Shown: positions 9,595 to 18,597, counted from the first letter of the stretch. The stretch: DNA of 64,000 bases from Sphingobacterium yanglingense (GCF_004363245.1 NZ_SNYV01000013.1:520939-584938); one strand, 5' to 3'. The notes: generated from the letters alone by a model not told the origin. Numbers and translations: made by a program.

Positions 9595-10782
9595 ATGCTA
9601 ACGATTATAAATGCGCATGTAATCAGCTCAAATGGCATTATCGATAGAGGCTGGGTCTCTATAAAAGACGACTGTATTGTAGCTATTGGCGATTATAAAA
9701 CATTACCTAAAGAGGGGGGGCAAGGTGAAATTATAGATGCGCAAGGTTTGTATCTATCCCCAGGTTTTATTGATATACATGTACACGGAGGAGGTGGTGC
9801 TGATTTTATGGATAATGAGTTGGAGGCTTATCTTACCATTGCTGAAACGCATGCGAAGTTTGGAACAACAGCGATGTTTCCAACTACGTTGACGAGTGAG
9901 GCCGAGTTACTATGGGAAACTTTTAGTGTATATGAACAGTCCCTCTCTATGAATCAGTCTGGGGCTAGGTTTTATGGCTTACATTTAGAAGGACCTTATT
10001 TTGCCATGAATCAACGGGGAGCACAAGACCCCCGTTTTATTAGGAATCCGGACCGGCTAGAATATCAGTCTATTTTGACTAAATATAGACATCTGATCGC
10101 TCGTTGGAGTGCAGCTCCGGAGCTACCAGGCGCTTTGGAATTTGGCGATCATGTCTGTGAAGCTGGAATTGTGCTGGCATTAGGGCATACCGATGCGGTA
10201 TATGAAGATGTGGTCCGTGGGGTGGCACATGGTTATCGTCTCGCTACACACTTGTATTCGGGCATGTCAGGGATGACCCGCAAAAATGCATTTCGATATG
10301 CAGGGGCAATCGAGTCTTGTTTATTATTGGAAGAGATTGATGTGGAGATTATTGCCGACGGTATCCATCTACCGGAGCCTTTCTTAAAGCTGATCTGTAA
10401 GAATAAGAGAAAGGATCAGATTGTCCTTATTACCGACGCGATGCGAGGTGCAGGTACATCGGATAGAGAGAGTATACTGGGGAGTAAACAGAATGGAACT
10501 CCTGTAATAATAGAAGATGGTGTCGCAAAACTACCGGATTTGACTTCATTTGCGGGGAGTGTAGCTACAGCGGATCGTCTAATTCGGACGATGGTTGATA
10601 TTGCTGAAATCCCATTGATGGATGCGGTACAAATGCTAACGCTCAATCCAGCGCGAATTATGAAAATAGATAGTCAAATAGGAAGTATCGAGAAAGGCAA
10701 ACAGGCCGATCTAGTATTATTTGATGAAAAGATAGCGGTTAAGATGACTATTGTGGGGGGAAAGGTAATTTACAAAGCCTGA
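9595..10782 (+). CDS. nagA: N-acetylglucosamine-6-phosphate deacetylase
   Basis: A 395-residue amidohydrolase with the full set of NagA landmarks: 'GFIDIHVHGGGGADFMD' (metal-binding His pair in strand 1), 'HLEGPYF' (Glu metal ligand), 'LGHTDAVYED', 'HLYSGMSGM', 'ADGIHLP' and the catalytic Asp in 'LITDAMRGAGTSD'. NagA removes acetate from GlcNAc-6-P (or GalNAc-6-P in the AgaA branch) giving the substrate for NagB. It begins 12 bp after the transporter gene and is the last gene of the operon; its stop is 5 bp from the end of the convergent LacI gene. The 'HLYSGM' segment replaces the more usual 'HLFNAM', a mild variant. Confidence 0.92.
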   Translation: MLTIINAHVISSNGIIDRGWVSIKDDCIVAIGDYKTLPKEGGQGEIIDAQGLYLSPGFIDIHVHGGGGADFMDNELEAYLTIAETHAKFGTTAMFPTTLTSEAELLWETFSVYEQSLSMNQSGARFYGLHLEGPYFAMNQRGAQDPRFIRNPDRLEYQSILTKYRHLIARWSAAPELPGALEFGDHVCEAGIVLALGHTDAVYEDVVRGVAHGYRLATHLYSGMSGMTRKNAFRYAGAIESCLLLEEIDVEIIADGIHLPEPFLKLICKNKRKDQIVLITDAMRGAGTSDRESILGSKQNGTPVIIEDGVAKLPDLTSFAGSVATADRLIRTMVDIAEIPLMDAVQMLTLNPARIMKIDSQIGSIEKGKQADLVLFDEKIAVKMTIVGGKVIYKA

Positions 10783-10787
10783 TCTTA

Positions 10788-11798
10788 TCAGACGGATTGT
10801 CTCTCAATTAGTTTTCCGGAGATGAGTATTTCTCGAGGTTCGAAGTCTTTATTTTTAATATGCCGTATCAATAATTGACAACTGCGGCATCCAATCTCAA
10901 AGGCGGGCTCTTCGATGGTGGTGAGGTTGGGTTCTATTACTGTAGCGATGGGGTCATTGGTAAAACCAATTACACCGAAGTCTTGTCCTACACGAATACC
11001 GACTTGGTTAAGAGCCTGTATAGCGCCTACTGCTTTACGGTCGTTTACTGCGAAAATCGCGTTCGGTGGCTGAGGGAGGGTAAGAAGAGCCTTTGTATCA
11101 TCAAATCCATGAGACTGTCCAAATCCTGAAAAGACAATATACTCTTTTCGATGGGGTATCTTGGCGTCGGTGAGGGCCTGTAGATATCCGCGGAGTCGCT
11201 CTTGAGTGAATGAAAGTTCTGAAGGGCCTGCAATATGGGCTATTCTATCATAGTTTTTGTTGATCAAATAAGTAGTCGCTTGGTATGCACCGTCAAAGTC
11301 ACTCTGTACTACTTTGGAGGCATGTATTTGTTGTGGAACTCGATCAAAAAAAACAATAGGTAGCCCTGTACGCATCATCGTTTCAAAATGTTCAATGATA
11401 TGGGAGTTGGATGAGATAGAAATCAATAATCCATCTAAGCTGCTGGTAGCGATATTTTCAATGAGTTTTTTTTCCCGTTCTATATCGTCGTTCGTGACGT
11501 ATAGGATGATGTTGTACCCCTGATTATAGGCTTCTTCTTGTATGCCGGATATTACAGTCGAAAAGTAGTAGTTGGTAATGAATGGAATGACGACTCCTAT
11601 ATTCTTTGTATTACCTGAAGCTAGAGCTGATGCATTTTTATTGAGTTTGAAGTTCAGCTTTTCGGTAAGTTCTAAAACACGTTTTTTTGTTTCGGGATTG
11701 ACATCGTATGCATCTCGGAGTGCACGCGATACTGTAGAGACGGAGATGTCCAACATCTTTGCTATATCTTTTATACCAAAACTCTTTTTCATAACCAT
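10788..11798 (-). CDS. LacI-family transcriptional regulator
   Basis: A 336-residue protein with a LacI helix-turn-helix at the N-terminus ('IKDIAKMLDISVSTVSRAL' about residues 8-26), a hinge with 'NASALASGNTKNIGVVIP', and a periplasmic-binding-protein-like effector domain ending 'LIERQSV'. Either of two ATGs (11798 or 11792) could be the start. It is transcribed toward the amino-sugar operon and ends 5 bp from nagA, so it is the obvious candidate for controlling that operon, with an amino sugar or its phosphate as effector (inference). It lies upstream of, and in the same direction as nothing else: the next minus-strand gene ends at 11977. A -7 box lies at 11873-11880. Confidence 0.92.
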   Translation of the reverse strand: MVMKKSFGIKDIAKMLDISVSTVSRALRDAYDVNPETKKRVLELTEKLNFKLNKNASALASGNTKNIGVVIPFITNYYFSTVISGIQEEAYNQGYNIILYVTNDDIEREKKLIENIATSSLDGLLISISSNSHIIEHFETMMRTGLPIVFFDRVPQQIHASKVVQSDFDGAYQATTYLINKNYDRIAHIAGPSELSFTQERLRGYLQALTDAKIPHRKEYIVFSGFGQSHGFDDTKALLTLPQPPNAIFAVNDRKAVGAIQALNQVGIRVGQDFGVIGFTNDPIATVIEPNLTTIEEPAFEIGCRSCQLLIRHIKNKDFEPREILISGKLIERQSV

Positions 11799-11810
11799 GG
11801 GAGGAATAAA

Positions 11811-11923
11811 TTACCACCTCTAAAAATACACAGAATGTATAGAAAATTGGCTAAGTATTGAAATTTTAGTGTCAAATTTATGACATCATCTGTCCGATAG
11901 CGATTTTGGAAAATAGGTGGTAA
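11811..11923. repeat. Paired 9-bp inverted half-sites flanking the LacI promoter
   Basis: TTACCACCT at 11811-11819 and its exact reverse complement AGGTGGTAA at 11915-11923 lie 95 bp apart on either side of the predicted LacI promoter. One copy sits in the 5' leader just before the LacI start codon. Two such sites could serve autoregulation by looping, as LacI-family tetramers do. With only two half-sites visible and no intact palindrome the operator role is a guess. Confidence 0.3.
11873..11880 (-). promoter_or_regulatory. Putative -7 box of the LacI gene promoter
   Basis: On the minus strand the sequence reads TAAATTTG, an exact match to the Bacteroidota consensus TAnnTTTG. It would place the transcription start near 11866, about 70 nt before the LacI start codon. 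No TTG -33 box is seen at the expected 17-23 bp spacing, so the call is moderate. Confidence 0.4.
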
Positions 11924-11969
11924 ATAAAGATTGTCTAGATAGATTGGGGCCTATTTAAACAATCTTTAT
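11924..11969 (-). terminator. Possible terminator hairpin after the arylsulfotransferase-like gene
   Basis: ATAAAGATTGT (11924-11934) and ACAATCTTTAT (11959-11969) form a perfect 11-bp inverted repeat with a 24-nt loop, just downstream of the minus-strand gene that stops at 11977. The stem is AT-rich and the U-run after it is short, so it is weaker than a typical intrinsic terminator. Confidence 0.35.
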
Positions 11970-11976
11970 CTCCAAT

Positions 11977-13350
11977 TTAATTTTTAAAAGGATTTAGAAC
12001 ATGTTCCATTCGATATACCCGATCTTTTAAGGAAATTCGGTTTATGACTTGTCCATTGGCGTTGAGAATGAGGCCTAGTCCCTTTACTGAGCTTGCTGTT
12101 AAAAAGTGATTTTGTGGTAATAAACTCACACTTCCCATAATGGCAGAGTAGTATGATTCGTCCAGTTTTAATTCTTTGGCTATCGTTGCTGTTTTTTGTG
12201 ATTCATCCATATTGAATAACAATATACGACTGTATTTTCTATTATCCGAACCGTTATCAAATAGTAGGAGCTGCTCTTTATTGACCATGTGGGCGTAGTG
12301 TTGGTATAGGAAATTGTACTTGTGGTCCATTTTAATATCTCCTTTATCTCCTAATTTCCACATGACTTTTCCTGTTTTCGCGTTTATTTTCCAGATCTGA
12401 TGTAATGCACGAAGAGATAGAATATAGTTGCTATCTTTATCCTGAAATACAGAGTTTATCCAAGGTTGATCTTTTAAATTGGAATCATATTCGTCTCTTA
12501 CATCAAAGGTATTCCATTCCCATACTTTGTTTCCTTTGGCATCCCATTCCACCAAACCATCGCCTGGATATCCGCCTTGAAGGACATTGGTTATGGCCAG
12601 GTAGTTTCCTTTGTTATTGATAATGGCATCATGATGTATAGTCTTGTCAAAAGTGGTGTTACCTTTACGATGAATAAAAAGAGTATCCCCAGCCCAACTT
12701 CTTTCTATTAGTATGTTTCCATCTCCAAATGGGGTGTGGTCTTCATCCTCAATGGCTAAAATGGTGTTGTTTTGGGTTATCTTTACACTTTTTATGGTAT
12801 TGGGGGTGCAGAGGTACCAAACAAGGTTTCCTTTGTTGTCTAGCAAGTACATACATCCTTGTTTTGTCATGCTGGCAAATAGATAGTATCCATCAATAGG
12901 ATAGGGGAATGTACTTTCACTCTTGATATAAAACTCACTCACATGCTGCGGGATATCTGATGTCTTAAAGGTTCTTGTTGATTGTAGTTCTTCATGAGGC
13001 TTTCCGTTTCTCGTACTGTGAATACTATATTCATAGACTGCCTCCGGCTGTAGTTCGAGAAGAGAAAAACTATGTTCGTAAGCCGCATCAGACATAATCC
13101 ATTGCTCATTATTATCCCGTTGTTTTCGAATTTTTAACGCTAGTTCGTCTTTTTGTTGTAGCTTGATGCGGATGCGCGCTGTTAAAGCTGCGTTTTCGTC
13201 GTGAATTACAATAGCTTCGATAAGGCGATTAGATTCTATGTCTGCTGTTTTCTTTGCACAAGAGATACAGTACATAAACCCTGTACCAAAGAGAATAAAG
13301 AGCAGGAGTTTGCCCCCTGCCTTTATTTTTGATTTTATTTGTCCCACCAT
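11977..13350 (-). CDS. Arylsulfotransferase (ASST)-like beta-propeller lipoprotein
   Basis: A 457-residue protein from the ATG at 13350, which lies inside the last codons of the upstream susD (15-bp overlap, suggesting translational coupling). A hydrophobic N-terminus ends at 'CISC', a plausible lipoprotein site. The rest resembles the ASST family: an N-terminal beta domain, then propeller segments 'IHHDAIINNKGN' (about 238-249), 'WINSVFQDKDSNYILSLRALHQIWKI' region (297-322, with the conserved Arg of 'SLR'), 'TGKVMWKLGD' and 'YQHYAHMV' followed by 'LLLFDNG'. ASSTs move sulfate from one phenolic sulfate to another phenol via a sulfohistidine. The His usually preceding 'NS' in the middle motif appears to be Trp here, so activity is uncertain. 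It is the last gene of a sigma/FecR-linked SusCD operon. Confidence 0.7.
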   Translation of the reverse strand: MVGQIKSKIKAGGKLLLFILFGTGFMYCISCAKKTADIESNRLIEAIVIHDENAALTARIRIKLQQKDELALKIRKQRDNNEQWIMSDAAYEHSFSLLELQPEAVYEYSIHSTRNGKPHEELQSTRTFKTSDIPQHVSEFYIKSESTFPYPIDGYYLFASMTKQGCMYLLDNKGNLVWYLCTPNTIKSVKITQNNTILAIEDEDHTPFGDGNILIERSWAGDTLFIHRKGNTTFDKTIHHDAIINNKGNYLAITNVLQGGYPGDGLVEWDAKGNKVWEWNTFDVRDEYDSNLKDQPWINSVFQDKDSNYILSLRALHQIWKINAKTGKVMWKLGDKGDIKMDHKYNFLYQHYAHMVNKEQLLLFDNGSDNRKYSRILLFNMDESQKTATIAKELKLDESYYSAIMGSVSLLPQNHFLTASSVKGLGLILNANGQVINRISLKDRVYRMEHVLNPFKN

Positions 13351-14936
13351 ACGCGTTTTAACCAATCGTTTTGTCCACCAATACGTGCTAAAGCCTCTTC
13401 TAGATTTTGCTTGTTTTGTATGGCCTCTGATTCTGGGTAGAAAAAGCGTCTAGGCATGATACCTCCGGTGCCACTTGTATACCAATCTACTGAAGTAAAA
13501 TGCACGAGTTTCGGATATCCAGTTCTTCTATAGTTGGCATAGGCCTCAGCTCCATTTAAGAAGAAGTTGACCCACATCTGACTATGGATATGATCCATCC
13601 GTTGTTCAAAATCTGTCGGGAAAGGAAGGAATCCGATTTTGAGTTGATCAATCTCCGGTTGAGAAATGGATGGTGCATCTGGATAAAACTTCATCATCTC
13701 ACAGCTAGCTTGTATCCCCTTTAGGAAGTGTTCTTCACTATTGGATAGCCCAGCCCAGCCTCGAGCCGCTGCTTCGGCTTTGAGAAATTCGACCTCAGCA
13801 TAGGTGAAATGAAAGAAAGGAGCATCTAGTGCTGATACATAGATACTGGGTTGTAAGAATTTGAGATTGTGACCGACAAAAATTGAGTTTCCTTTGTCAT
13901 CGGTAATATTACCATAATCTCCCCATTGGCTCCATGCCATAGCTCCTGGAGCTACGCCTAGCGGTTCTATAAATTTGGAGATGTCTGTGATGTTGGAAGA
14001 CATCCCGATAATTCCATCACCTAGATACGTACCACCATAGATATGTAAGCGTGGATCATGCACATTCTTCATATAATCGACCAAGGTTCTGACTAATCTA
14101 AAACCTCCAGAAATAGGTTCGTTCTTAAATACCTGCGATCGTCCATTGCCTCTTAATTCGTCGTCCCTATAGCTGATGTTCATGTGTTTCATCATACAGA
14201 TGTCTTGATTGCTACTCATAACCCCACTGCTCAGTGCTTGCTCAACTTGTTTTTTTGCTTCAGCTTGATTTACTTTGGTCAACCGAAATCCTAGACGAAG
14301 ATGTAGTGAATTGGCAAAGCGTTTCCATTTTGATACATCGCCATTATAAAAAAGATCTCCCTGAACTTTTTCTTTGCTCTGGTTTAACTGGTTGACTGAC
14401 TCTTGAAGCTCTTTGAAAAAGTCTTGGTAGATATCTTCTTGTTTGTCGTATTTGGGACGATAAATACGATTAGGATATCCTTTTACAGCATCAAAATAGG
14501 GAATGTCTCCATACATGTCTGTTAATCTAGAGAATATATAGACCCGTAATATACGACAGGCTGCATTCATGTTTACCATTTCCGGATCGGCAGACGTTTT
14601 ATTGATGATGTCTTGAAGGTTAGTGAGTTCGCGGGCATATACGGTCTCCCAATGGCTGTACCAATGGTTTTTTTCTAAAATTTGATACATTCCCCCATGA
14701 CGCGTCCACCATGCACCTCCTAGATGCTGGATGAGTGGAGATGCGATACCTAAGTCATATTTCCAAACATCTTCGCGGTCGCCAGAAAGGCCTGTTTGAA
14801 TTTTTGTAAGTTGGTAGGCGGGATCTATTTGTTCAATGCCTACTGGATTAGTATTGAGTGATTCGAAGTTTTTTGTACAGGAATGGAGTCCAAAGGAGAC
14901 TGCTACTATACAGATAGTGTATTTTAATGCTTTCAT
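13335..14936 (-). CDS. SusD/RagB-like surface lipoprotein
   Basis: A 533-residue SusD-like_2 family member with lipoprotein signal: 'VSFGLHSC' puts the lipidated Cys at residue 20, followed by 'TKNFESLNTNP'. Interior landmarks include 'YGDIPYFDAVKGYPNRIYRPKYD' region and 'MWVNFFLNGAEAYANYRRTGYPK', and the protein ends 'RVWWDK' as in the first SusD of this window. It starts 22 bp after the SusC gene and overlaps the arylsulfotransferase-like gene. It presumably caps the adjacent SusC and binds the same substrate at the cell surface. Confidence 0.95.
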   Translation of the reverse strand: MKALKYTICIVAVSFGLHSCTKNFESLNTNPVGIEQIDPAYQLTKIQTGLSGDREDVWKYDLGIASPLIQHLGGAWWTRHGGMYQILEKNHWYSHWETVYARELTNLQDIINKTSADPEMVNMNAACRILRVYIFSRLTDMYGDIPYFDAVKGYPNRIYRPKYDKQEDIYQDFFKELQESVNQLNQSKEKVQGDLFYNGDVSKWKRFANSLHLRLGFRLTKVNQAEAKKQVEQALSSGVMSSNQDICMMKHMNISYRDDELRGNGRSQVFKNEPISGGFRLVRTLVDYMKNVHDPRLHIYGGTYLGDGIIGMSSNITDISKFIEPLGVAPGAMAWSQWGDYGNITDDKGNSIFVGHNLKFLQPSIYVSALDAPFFHFTYAEVEFLKAEAAARGWAGLSNSEEHFLKGIQASCEMMKFYPDAPSISQPEIDQLKIGFLPFPTDFEQRMDHIHSQMWVNFFLNGAEAYANYRRTGYPKLVHFTSVDWYTSGTGGIMPRRFFYPESEAIQNKQNLEEALARIGGQNDWLKRVWWDK

Positions 14937-14958
14937 ATTTTATTATTACTATAAAGGA

Positions 14959-17900
14959 TTAGAAAACAGCCTTTAGATTAAAACCAAAATTACGACGTCC
15001 TGGCAGTGAGCCATATTCAAAGCCCTGACCATTTCCATTGTTATAATTGGATTCAGGATCTATGTTTTTTACTTTTTTATGTATAGTCCATAAGTTTCGA
15101 CCGATGACACCAATTGATAGTTGTTGTAAAGGCAGATTCTTCATAAATGCTTTAGGTAGAATGTAGTTGATACCTATATCGCGCAGCTTAATATAACTGG
15201 CGTCATAGACAAATTCGCTAGGAATATTGCCAGAGACAACTTGCCAGTAGTTAGAAGGGTTCACGGGAACGGTGTTTTTTTCTCCCTGCTCGTTGACACC
15301 TTCACCAATAAATCCTCGGCCATCTTGTTGGATTCCTCCGGTTGGTAATCCAGCTTGTTCGGCGGCACGGATTTCCTGTTGGTATGAATTCCAGGAATCT
15401 CGTCCACCTAAGGTCGCCAAATGTCTACCTTCGGCATACATTCGTAAATTACTCATGGAATAGATACTGCCTCCTTGTCGGATATCTAGTACTGCTTTGA
15501 GGCTGATGCCTTTAAAGGAAATCTGATTGATCAATCCTCCTGTCCAATCGGGTAAACTGCTACCCAGCGATACGGGAGCATTGGTGAACAATGGAAGACC
15601 ATCTACTCCATGTATTATTTCTCCTTTTTCGTTGCGTTGGTATGTGTTTCCGATAATGGTTCCAAAGGGTTTCCCTTTTTCTGCGATAATGTTTACGTTG
15701 GCCCATGTTGCCTGTGCTACTGTATAAGCATCTACATCTACGTAGAAATCCTGAACAGTGTTGTAGTTCTTTGAGAAATTGAAAGAAAGATCCCATTTTA
15801 AACCATTACTTAAGGCTAATGGAGTAGTCCTCAGCAAAACTTCAAAACCTGAGTTTTTAAGCTTTGCAGCATTGAGAAATGCGAAATCATATCCCGCCGA
15901 TTTGGGGATAGGTAGGTCTACGAGAACATTGTCCGTGATTTCGTTATAGTAAGTTATGTCTAATCCAACACGATCGTTAAATAAACCGATGTCAGCCCCC
16001 AATTCGAAGGAGGTTTTACGTTGTGGTTTAAGTTCTTCTTTTGGGATACTACTGCCTAATATTTCTCCCATTGGGTAGCCATGTATAGACATCCCACTCA
16101 TGGCATACATAAAACGTGTACGGTATGGATCAGCGTCTGAACCTACTTGTCCAAAAGAGGTTCTTAACTTGGCGTAACGTAGATAGGATGATTTGATGTC
16201 AAAAGCATCGGATACGACGAAGCTAAGGTCTGCAGAAGGGTAGAAGTAAGAATTGCTTTCTTTAGGAAGGGTAGATGACCAATCATTACGTCCCTGTAGA
16301 TTTAGGAAGAGGTAGTTCTTGTATCCCAGTTCAAAAGAGCCGAAAAGTGATTGGTTTTCTTTCCTAGGATGTAGCGGTTTGACTACGAGTTGTTCAAAGT
16401 TATTGATGAGATCAATCCCCGGTGCACTGATTTGTGAACCTAAACTAATCATCTGCTTACGATCATACTTCATAATGTTACCACCGAGCATAGCGCCTAC
16501 TTTCCAGTCCGTGTTTAGCTCTTTTTTGAAGTTTACCATAGCTTGATAATTGTCTTCTCTCACTTTGAGGTCATTGAGCTGAAGTTGGCCGGAGGTTCTA
16601 GCCGGGGTATGGAGGTCATAGAAGTTTTTGAAATCGAAATTATAGAAATCTGTTCCTGCACTTAATGAGGCATTCCAGTTTTCGTTGATTTGATAGTTCA
16701 ATACGGCACCACCGCCTACACGCATTTTATCACTGTCATTTTTTGTTTTATTCAATGTCCAATAGGGATTGGCACGGTATTCATTTCCCGTGTAATTGAT
16801 ATGCCTACCTTCTTCATCTTCATAGGCCTGTAACCAAGATTGATCAAAGTTACCTGCTAATCCAATTAATCCAGTTCCTATGTTGTTAAGCTCATCACTC
16901 AAAGCAGGGCGGTTTTTTACGTTTTCACGCATGAGTGATGCCTTTACTTCCATCGTTATTTTGTCGGTCAGTTTTGCATCACCTTTGAATGAGAAGTTAT
17001 TACGGTCATATCCGCTTTTGGGAATGATGTCCTTGCTATTTACGTTTGAGTAGGAGAATCTTAGGCTTCCATAGTCATTACCACCTTGCAAAGACAACGT
17101 ATTGATATTGGTGACCCCTGTCCTAAAGAATCCTTCTACGTTGTTTTCAATGAATTTATAGGGACGCATGGTACCATCGCGCTGAACGATAGAGTCTAAG
17201 TCGGTGTATCGCGGACCCCAGTTATTAAAGATACGGGCATTCTCTGGTGTTAGGTGAGGTAGACCATTATTTCCTTGTCCGTATATTTTTTGTACATCTT
17301 CCTGTTTTGTAGATATATGGTCTGTGGTCAAGGAACTATTCACCTCGATTCCTATTCCTTTTTTTCCTTTTCCGCTTTTCGTCGTGATCAAAATGACGCC
17401 ATTGAGTGCACGTGCACCATATAATGCGGCAGCGGAAGCTCCTTTTAATACGGATATATTTTCGATATCATTGGGATTGATATCCGCAAGCCCATCCCCA
17501 AGATCATATCCTCCTTGTTGGTCAGCACTGCCTATATTGCCGTTTATTGCTGGCACTCCATCTATTACGTATAATGGCTGGTTGTTGCCCTGAAGCTCAC
17601 GAATTCCACGTATGACAACACGGCTTGATCCACTGGGGCCAGCAGAGGTTGTAGAAATGTCCACGCCAGCCACTTTACCAGCCAAAGAGGCAATAGGGTT
17701 TGCTTCTCCAAAGCCCGAGATATCATCTCCTGACACATCGGATACTGCATATCCGAGCTCTCTTTTCTGCCGTTTGATGCCTAGGGCAGTGACGACCACA
17801 TTTGATATTTCCTGAGGTTGTTCTTTTAACGTTACTTGGATAGCGGTACGGTTGCCTAGCGGTATCTCCTGAGATGCATAACCGAGGTAACTTACTACAA

Positions 17901-18420
17901 TTGTTGAATTGGGGGCTATATCTTGAAATGTAAAACCTCCATTGCTGTCGGATACTGTTCTCTTAGATGTTCCTTTTACATGTATACTTACTCCAGGAAA
18001 GGGGATACCTCGTTCGTTCATTATGTTGCCTTTCAACGTGATCTGTTGTAGTACTGTGACATGCTCTATGGGACGTCGACGAACGATTACAGTATTGTCT
18101 GTAATTGTATATTCTACGGGCTGTCCAGCGAAGCAAATATCCAATACAGCCCGGATATCTTTATCCTTGACCTGAATGTTTACAGATTTAGCATCTTTGA
18201 GCATAGGAGCATTATAAACAAAGTCATATTTCGTTTGACTGATTATTTTTTCTATGATATTGGACAAAGAGCTGTTCTTTTCCGTCAACGTTATCTTTTG
18301 TCCAAAAGATTTTGCTTGGACCTGTATCATAGCTACGACTGTTAATAAAAAGGTTATCTTGGTCATAATAAGGGTCTTGAAAGAAAAGATTCCACTTTTC
18401 TTAAACAAATTAATTTTCAT
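14959..18420 (-). CDS. SusC-family TonB-dependent transporter with N-terminal STN signalling domain
   Basis: A complete 1153-residue SusC. After a signal sequence (cleavage near 'QVQAKSFGQ', residue 40) comes an STN domain (about 50-100, 'LSNIIEKIISQTKYDFVYN'), a carboxypeptidase-regulatory-like beta sandwich (about 125-200, 'GVSIHVKGTSKRTVSDSNG'), the plug (about 210-350, with 'PLYVIDGVPAING' and 'DIENISVLKGASAAALYG'), and the barrel ending 'FGFNLKAVF'. The STN domain is the part that contacts a FecR-type anti-sigma factor through the periplasm, so import and gene induction are coupled. The sigma and FecR genes lie just upstream on the same strand, consistent with this. Its 5' leader is crossed by a candidate antisense RNA. 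Confidence 0.96.
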   Translation of the reverse strand: MKINLFKKSGIFSFKTLIMTKITFLLTVVAMIQVQAKSFGQKITLTEKNSSLSNIIEKIISQTKYDFVYNAPMLKDAKSVNIQVKDKDIRAVLDICFAGQPVEYTITDNTVIVRRRPIEHVTVLQQITLKGNIMNERGIPFPGVSIHVKGTSKRTVSDSNGGFTFQDIAPNSTIVVSYLGYASQEIPLGNRTAIQVTLKEQPQEISNVVVTALGIKRQKRELGYAVSDVSGDDISGFGEANPIASLAGKVAGVDISTTSAGPSGSSRVVIRGIRELQGNNQPLYVIDGVPAINGNIGSADQQGGYDLGDGLADINPNDIENISVLKGASAAALYGARALNGVILITTKSGKGKKGIGIEVNSSLTTDHISTKQEDVQKIYGQGNNGLPHLTPENARIFNNWGPRYTDLDSIVQRDGTMRPYKFIENNVEGFFRTGVTNINTLSLQGGNDYGSLRFSYSNVNSKDIIPKSGYDRNNFSFKGDAKLTDKITMEVKASLMRENVKNRPALSDELNNIGTGLIGLAGNFDQSWLQAYEDEEGRHINYTGNEYRANPYWTLNKTKNDSDKMRVGGGAVLNYQINENWNASLSAGTDFYNFDFKNFYDLHTPARTSGQLQLNDLKVREDNYQAMVNFKKELNTDWKVGAMLGGNIMKYDRKQMISLGSQISAPGIDLINNFEQLVVKPLHPRKENQSLFGSFELGYKNYLFLNLQGRNDWSSTLPKESNSYFYPSADLSFVVSDAFDIKSSYLRYAKLRTSFGQVGSDADPYRTRFMYAMSGMSIHGYPMGEILGSSIPKEELKPQRKTSFELGADIGLFNDRVGLDITYYNEITDNVLVDLPIPKSAGYDFAFLNAAKLKNSGFEVLLRTTPLALSNGLKWDLSFNFSKNYNTVQDFYVDVDAYTVAQATWANVNIIAEKGKPFGTIIGNTYQRNEKGEIIHGVDGLPLFTNAPVSLGSSLPDWTGGLINQISFKGISLKAVLDIRQGGSIYSMSNLRMYAEGRHLATLGGRDSWNSYQQEIRAAEQAGLPTGGIQQDGRGFIGEGVNEQGEKNTVPVNPSNYWQVVSGNIPSEFVYDASYIKLRDIGINYILPKAFMKNLPLQQLSIGVIGRNLWTIHKKVKNIDPESNYNNGNGQGFEYGSLPGRRNFGFNLKAVF

Positions 18421-18427
18421 ACATTTG
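18420..18427 (+). promoter_or_regulatory. Plus-strand -7 box opposite the susC start codon
   Basis: TACATTTG is an exact TAnnTTTG match on the plus strand, overlapping the (minus-strand) susC start codon. No plus-strand gene follows. With the orphan plus-strand terminator at 18489-18524 it defines a roughly 90-nt transcription unit. No TTG -33 box is seen at normal spacing, which lowers confidence. Confidence 0.4.
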
Positions 18428-18433
18428 ATTGGG

Positions 18434-18524
18434 TTTAATTGATTAAATGAAATACTATACGCTCATTTTTTCAACGATTACAACTCGTAGGCTGTTGCGT
18501 CTCCAGCGCACAGCCTTTTTGTTT
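18434..18524 (+). ncRNA. Candidate antisense small RNA over the susC 5' leader
   Basis: The start is estimated from the -7 box at 18420-18427 and the end from a strong intrinsic terminator whose T-run is at 18516-18524. The transcript would be fully complementary to the 5' untranslated leader of the minus-strand susC, without entering the coding region. Antisense RNAs placed this way against susC homologues (such as DonS in Bacteroides fragilis) are known to repress their polysaccharide utilisation locus. No open reading frame of note is present in the span. The existence of this RNA is inferred from signals only. Confidence 0.45.
18489..18524 (+). terminator. Orphan plus-strand intrinsic terminator
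   Basis: AGGCTGT (18489-18495), a bulged T, GCG (18497-18499), a 7-nt loop, CGC (18507-18509) and ACAGCCT (18510-18516) make a 10-bp GC-rich stem followed by TTTTTGTTT. The T-run is only on the plus-strand side; read from the minus strand there is no U-tract, so it does not serve the susC/fecR transcripts. There is no plus-strand gene within several kilobases upstream. Confidence 0.75.
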
Positions 18525-18597
18525 GTATATCATTGTACTATTTCCTTAAGTCTTTATCATAAAATTGTTTTTAGGTTATTAATTCGGTTTATAATTT

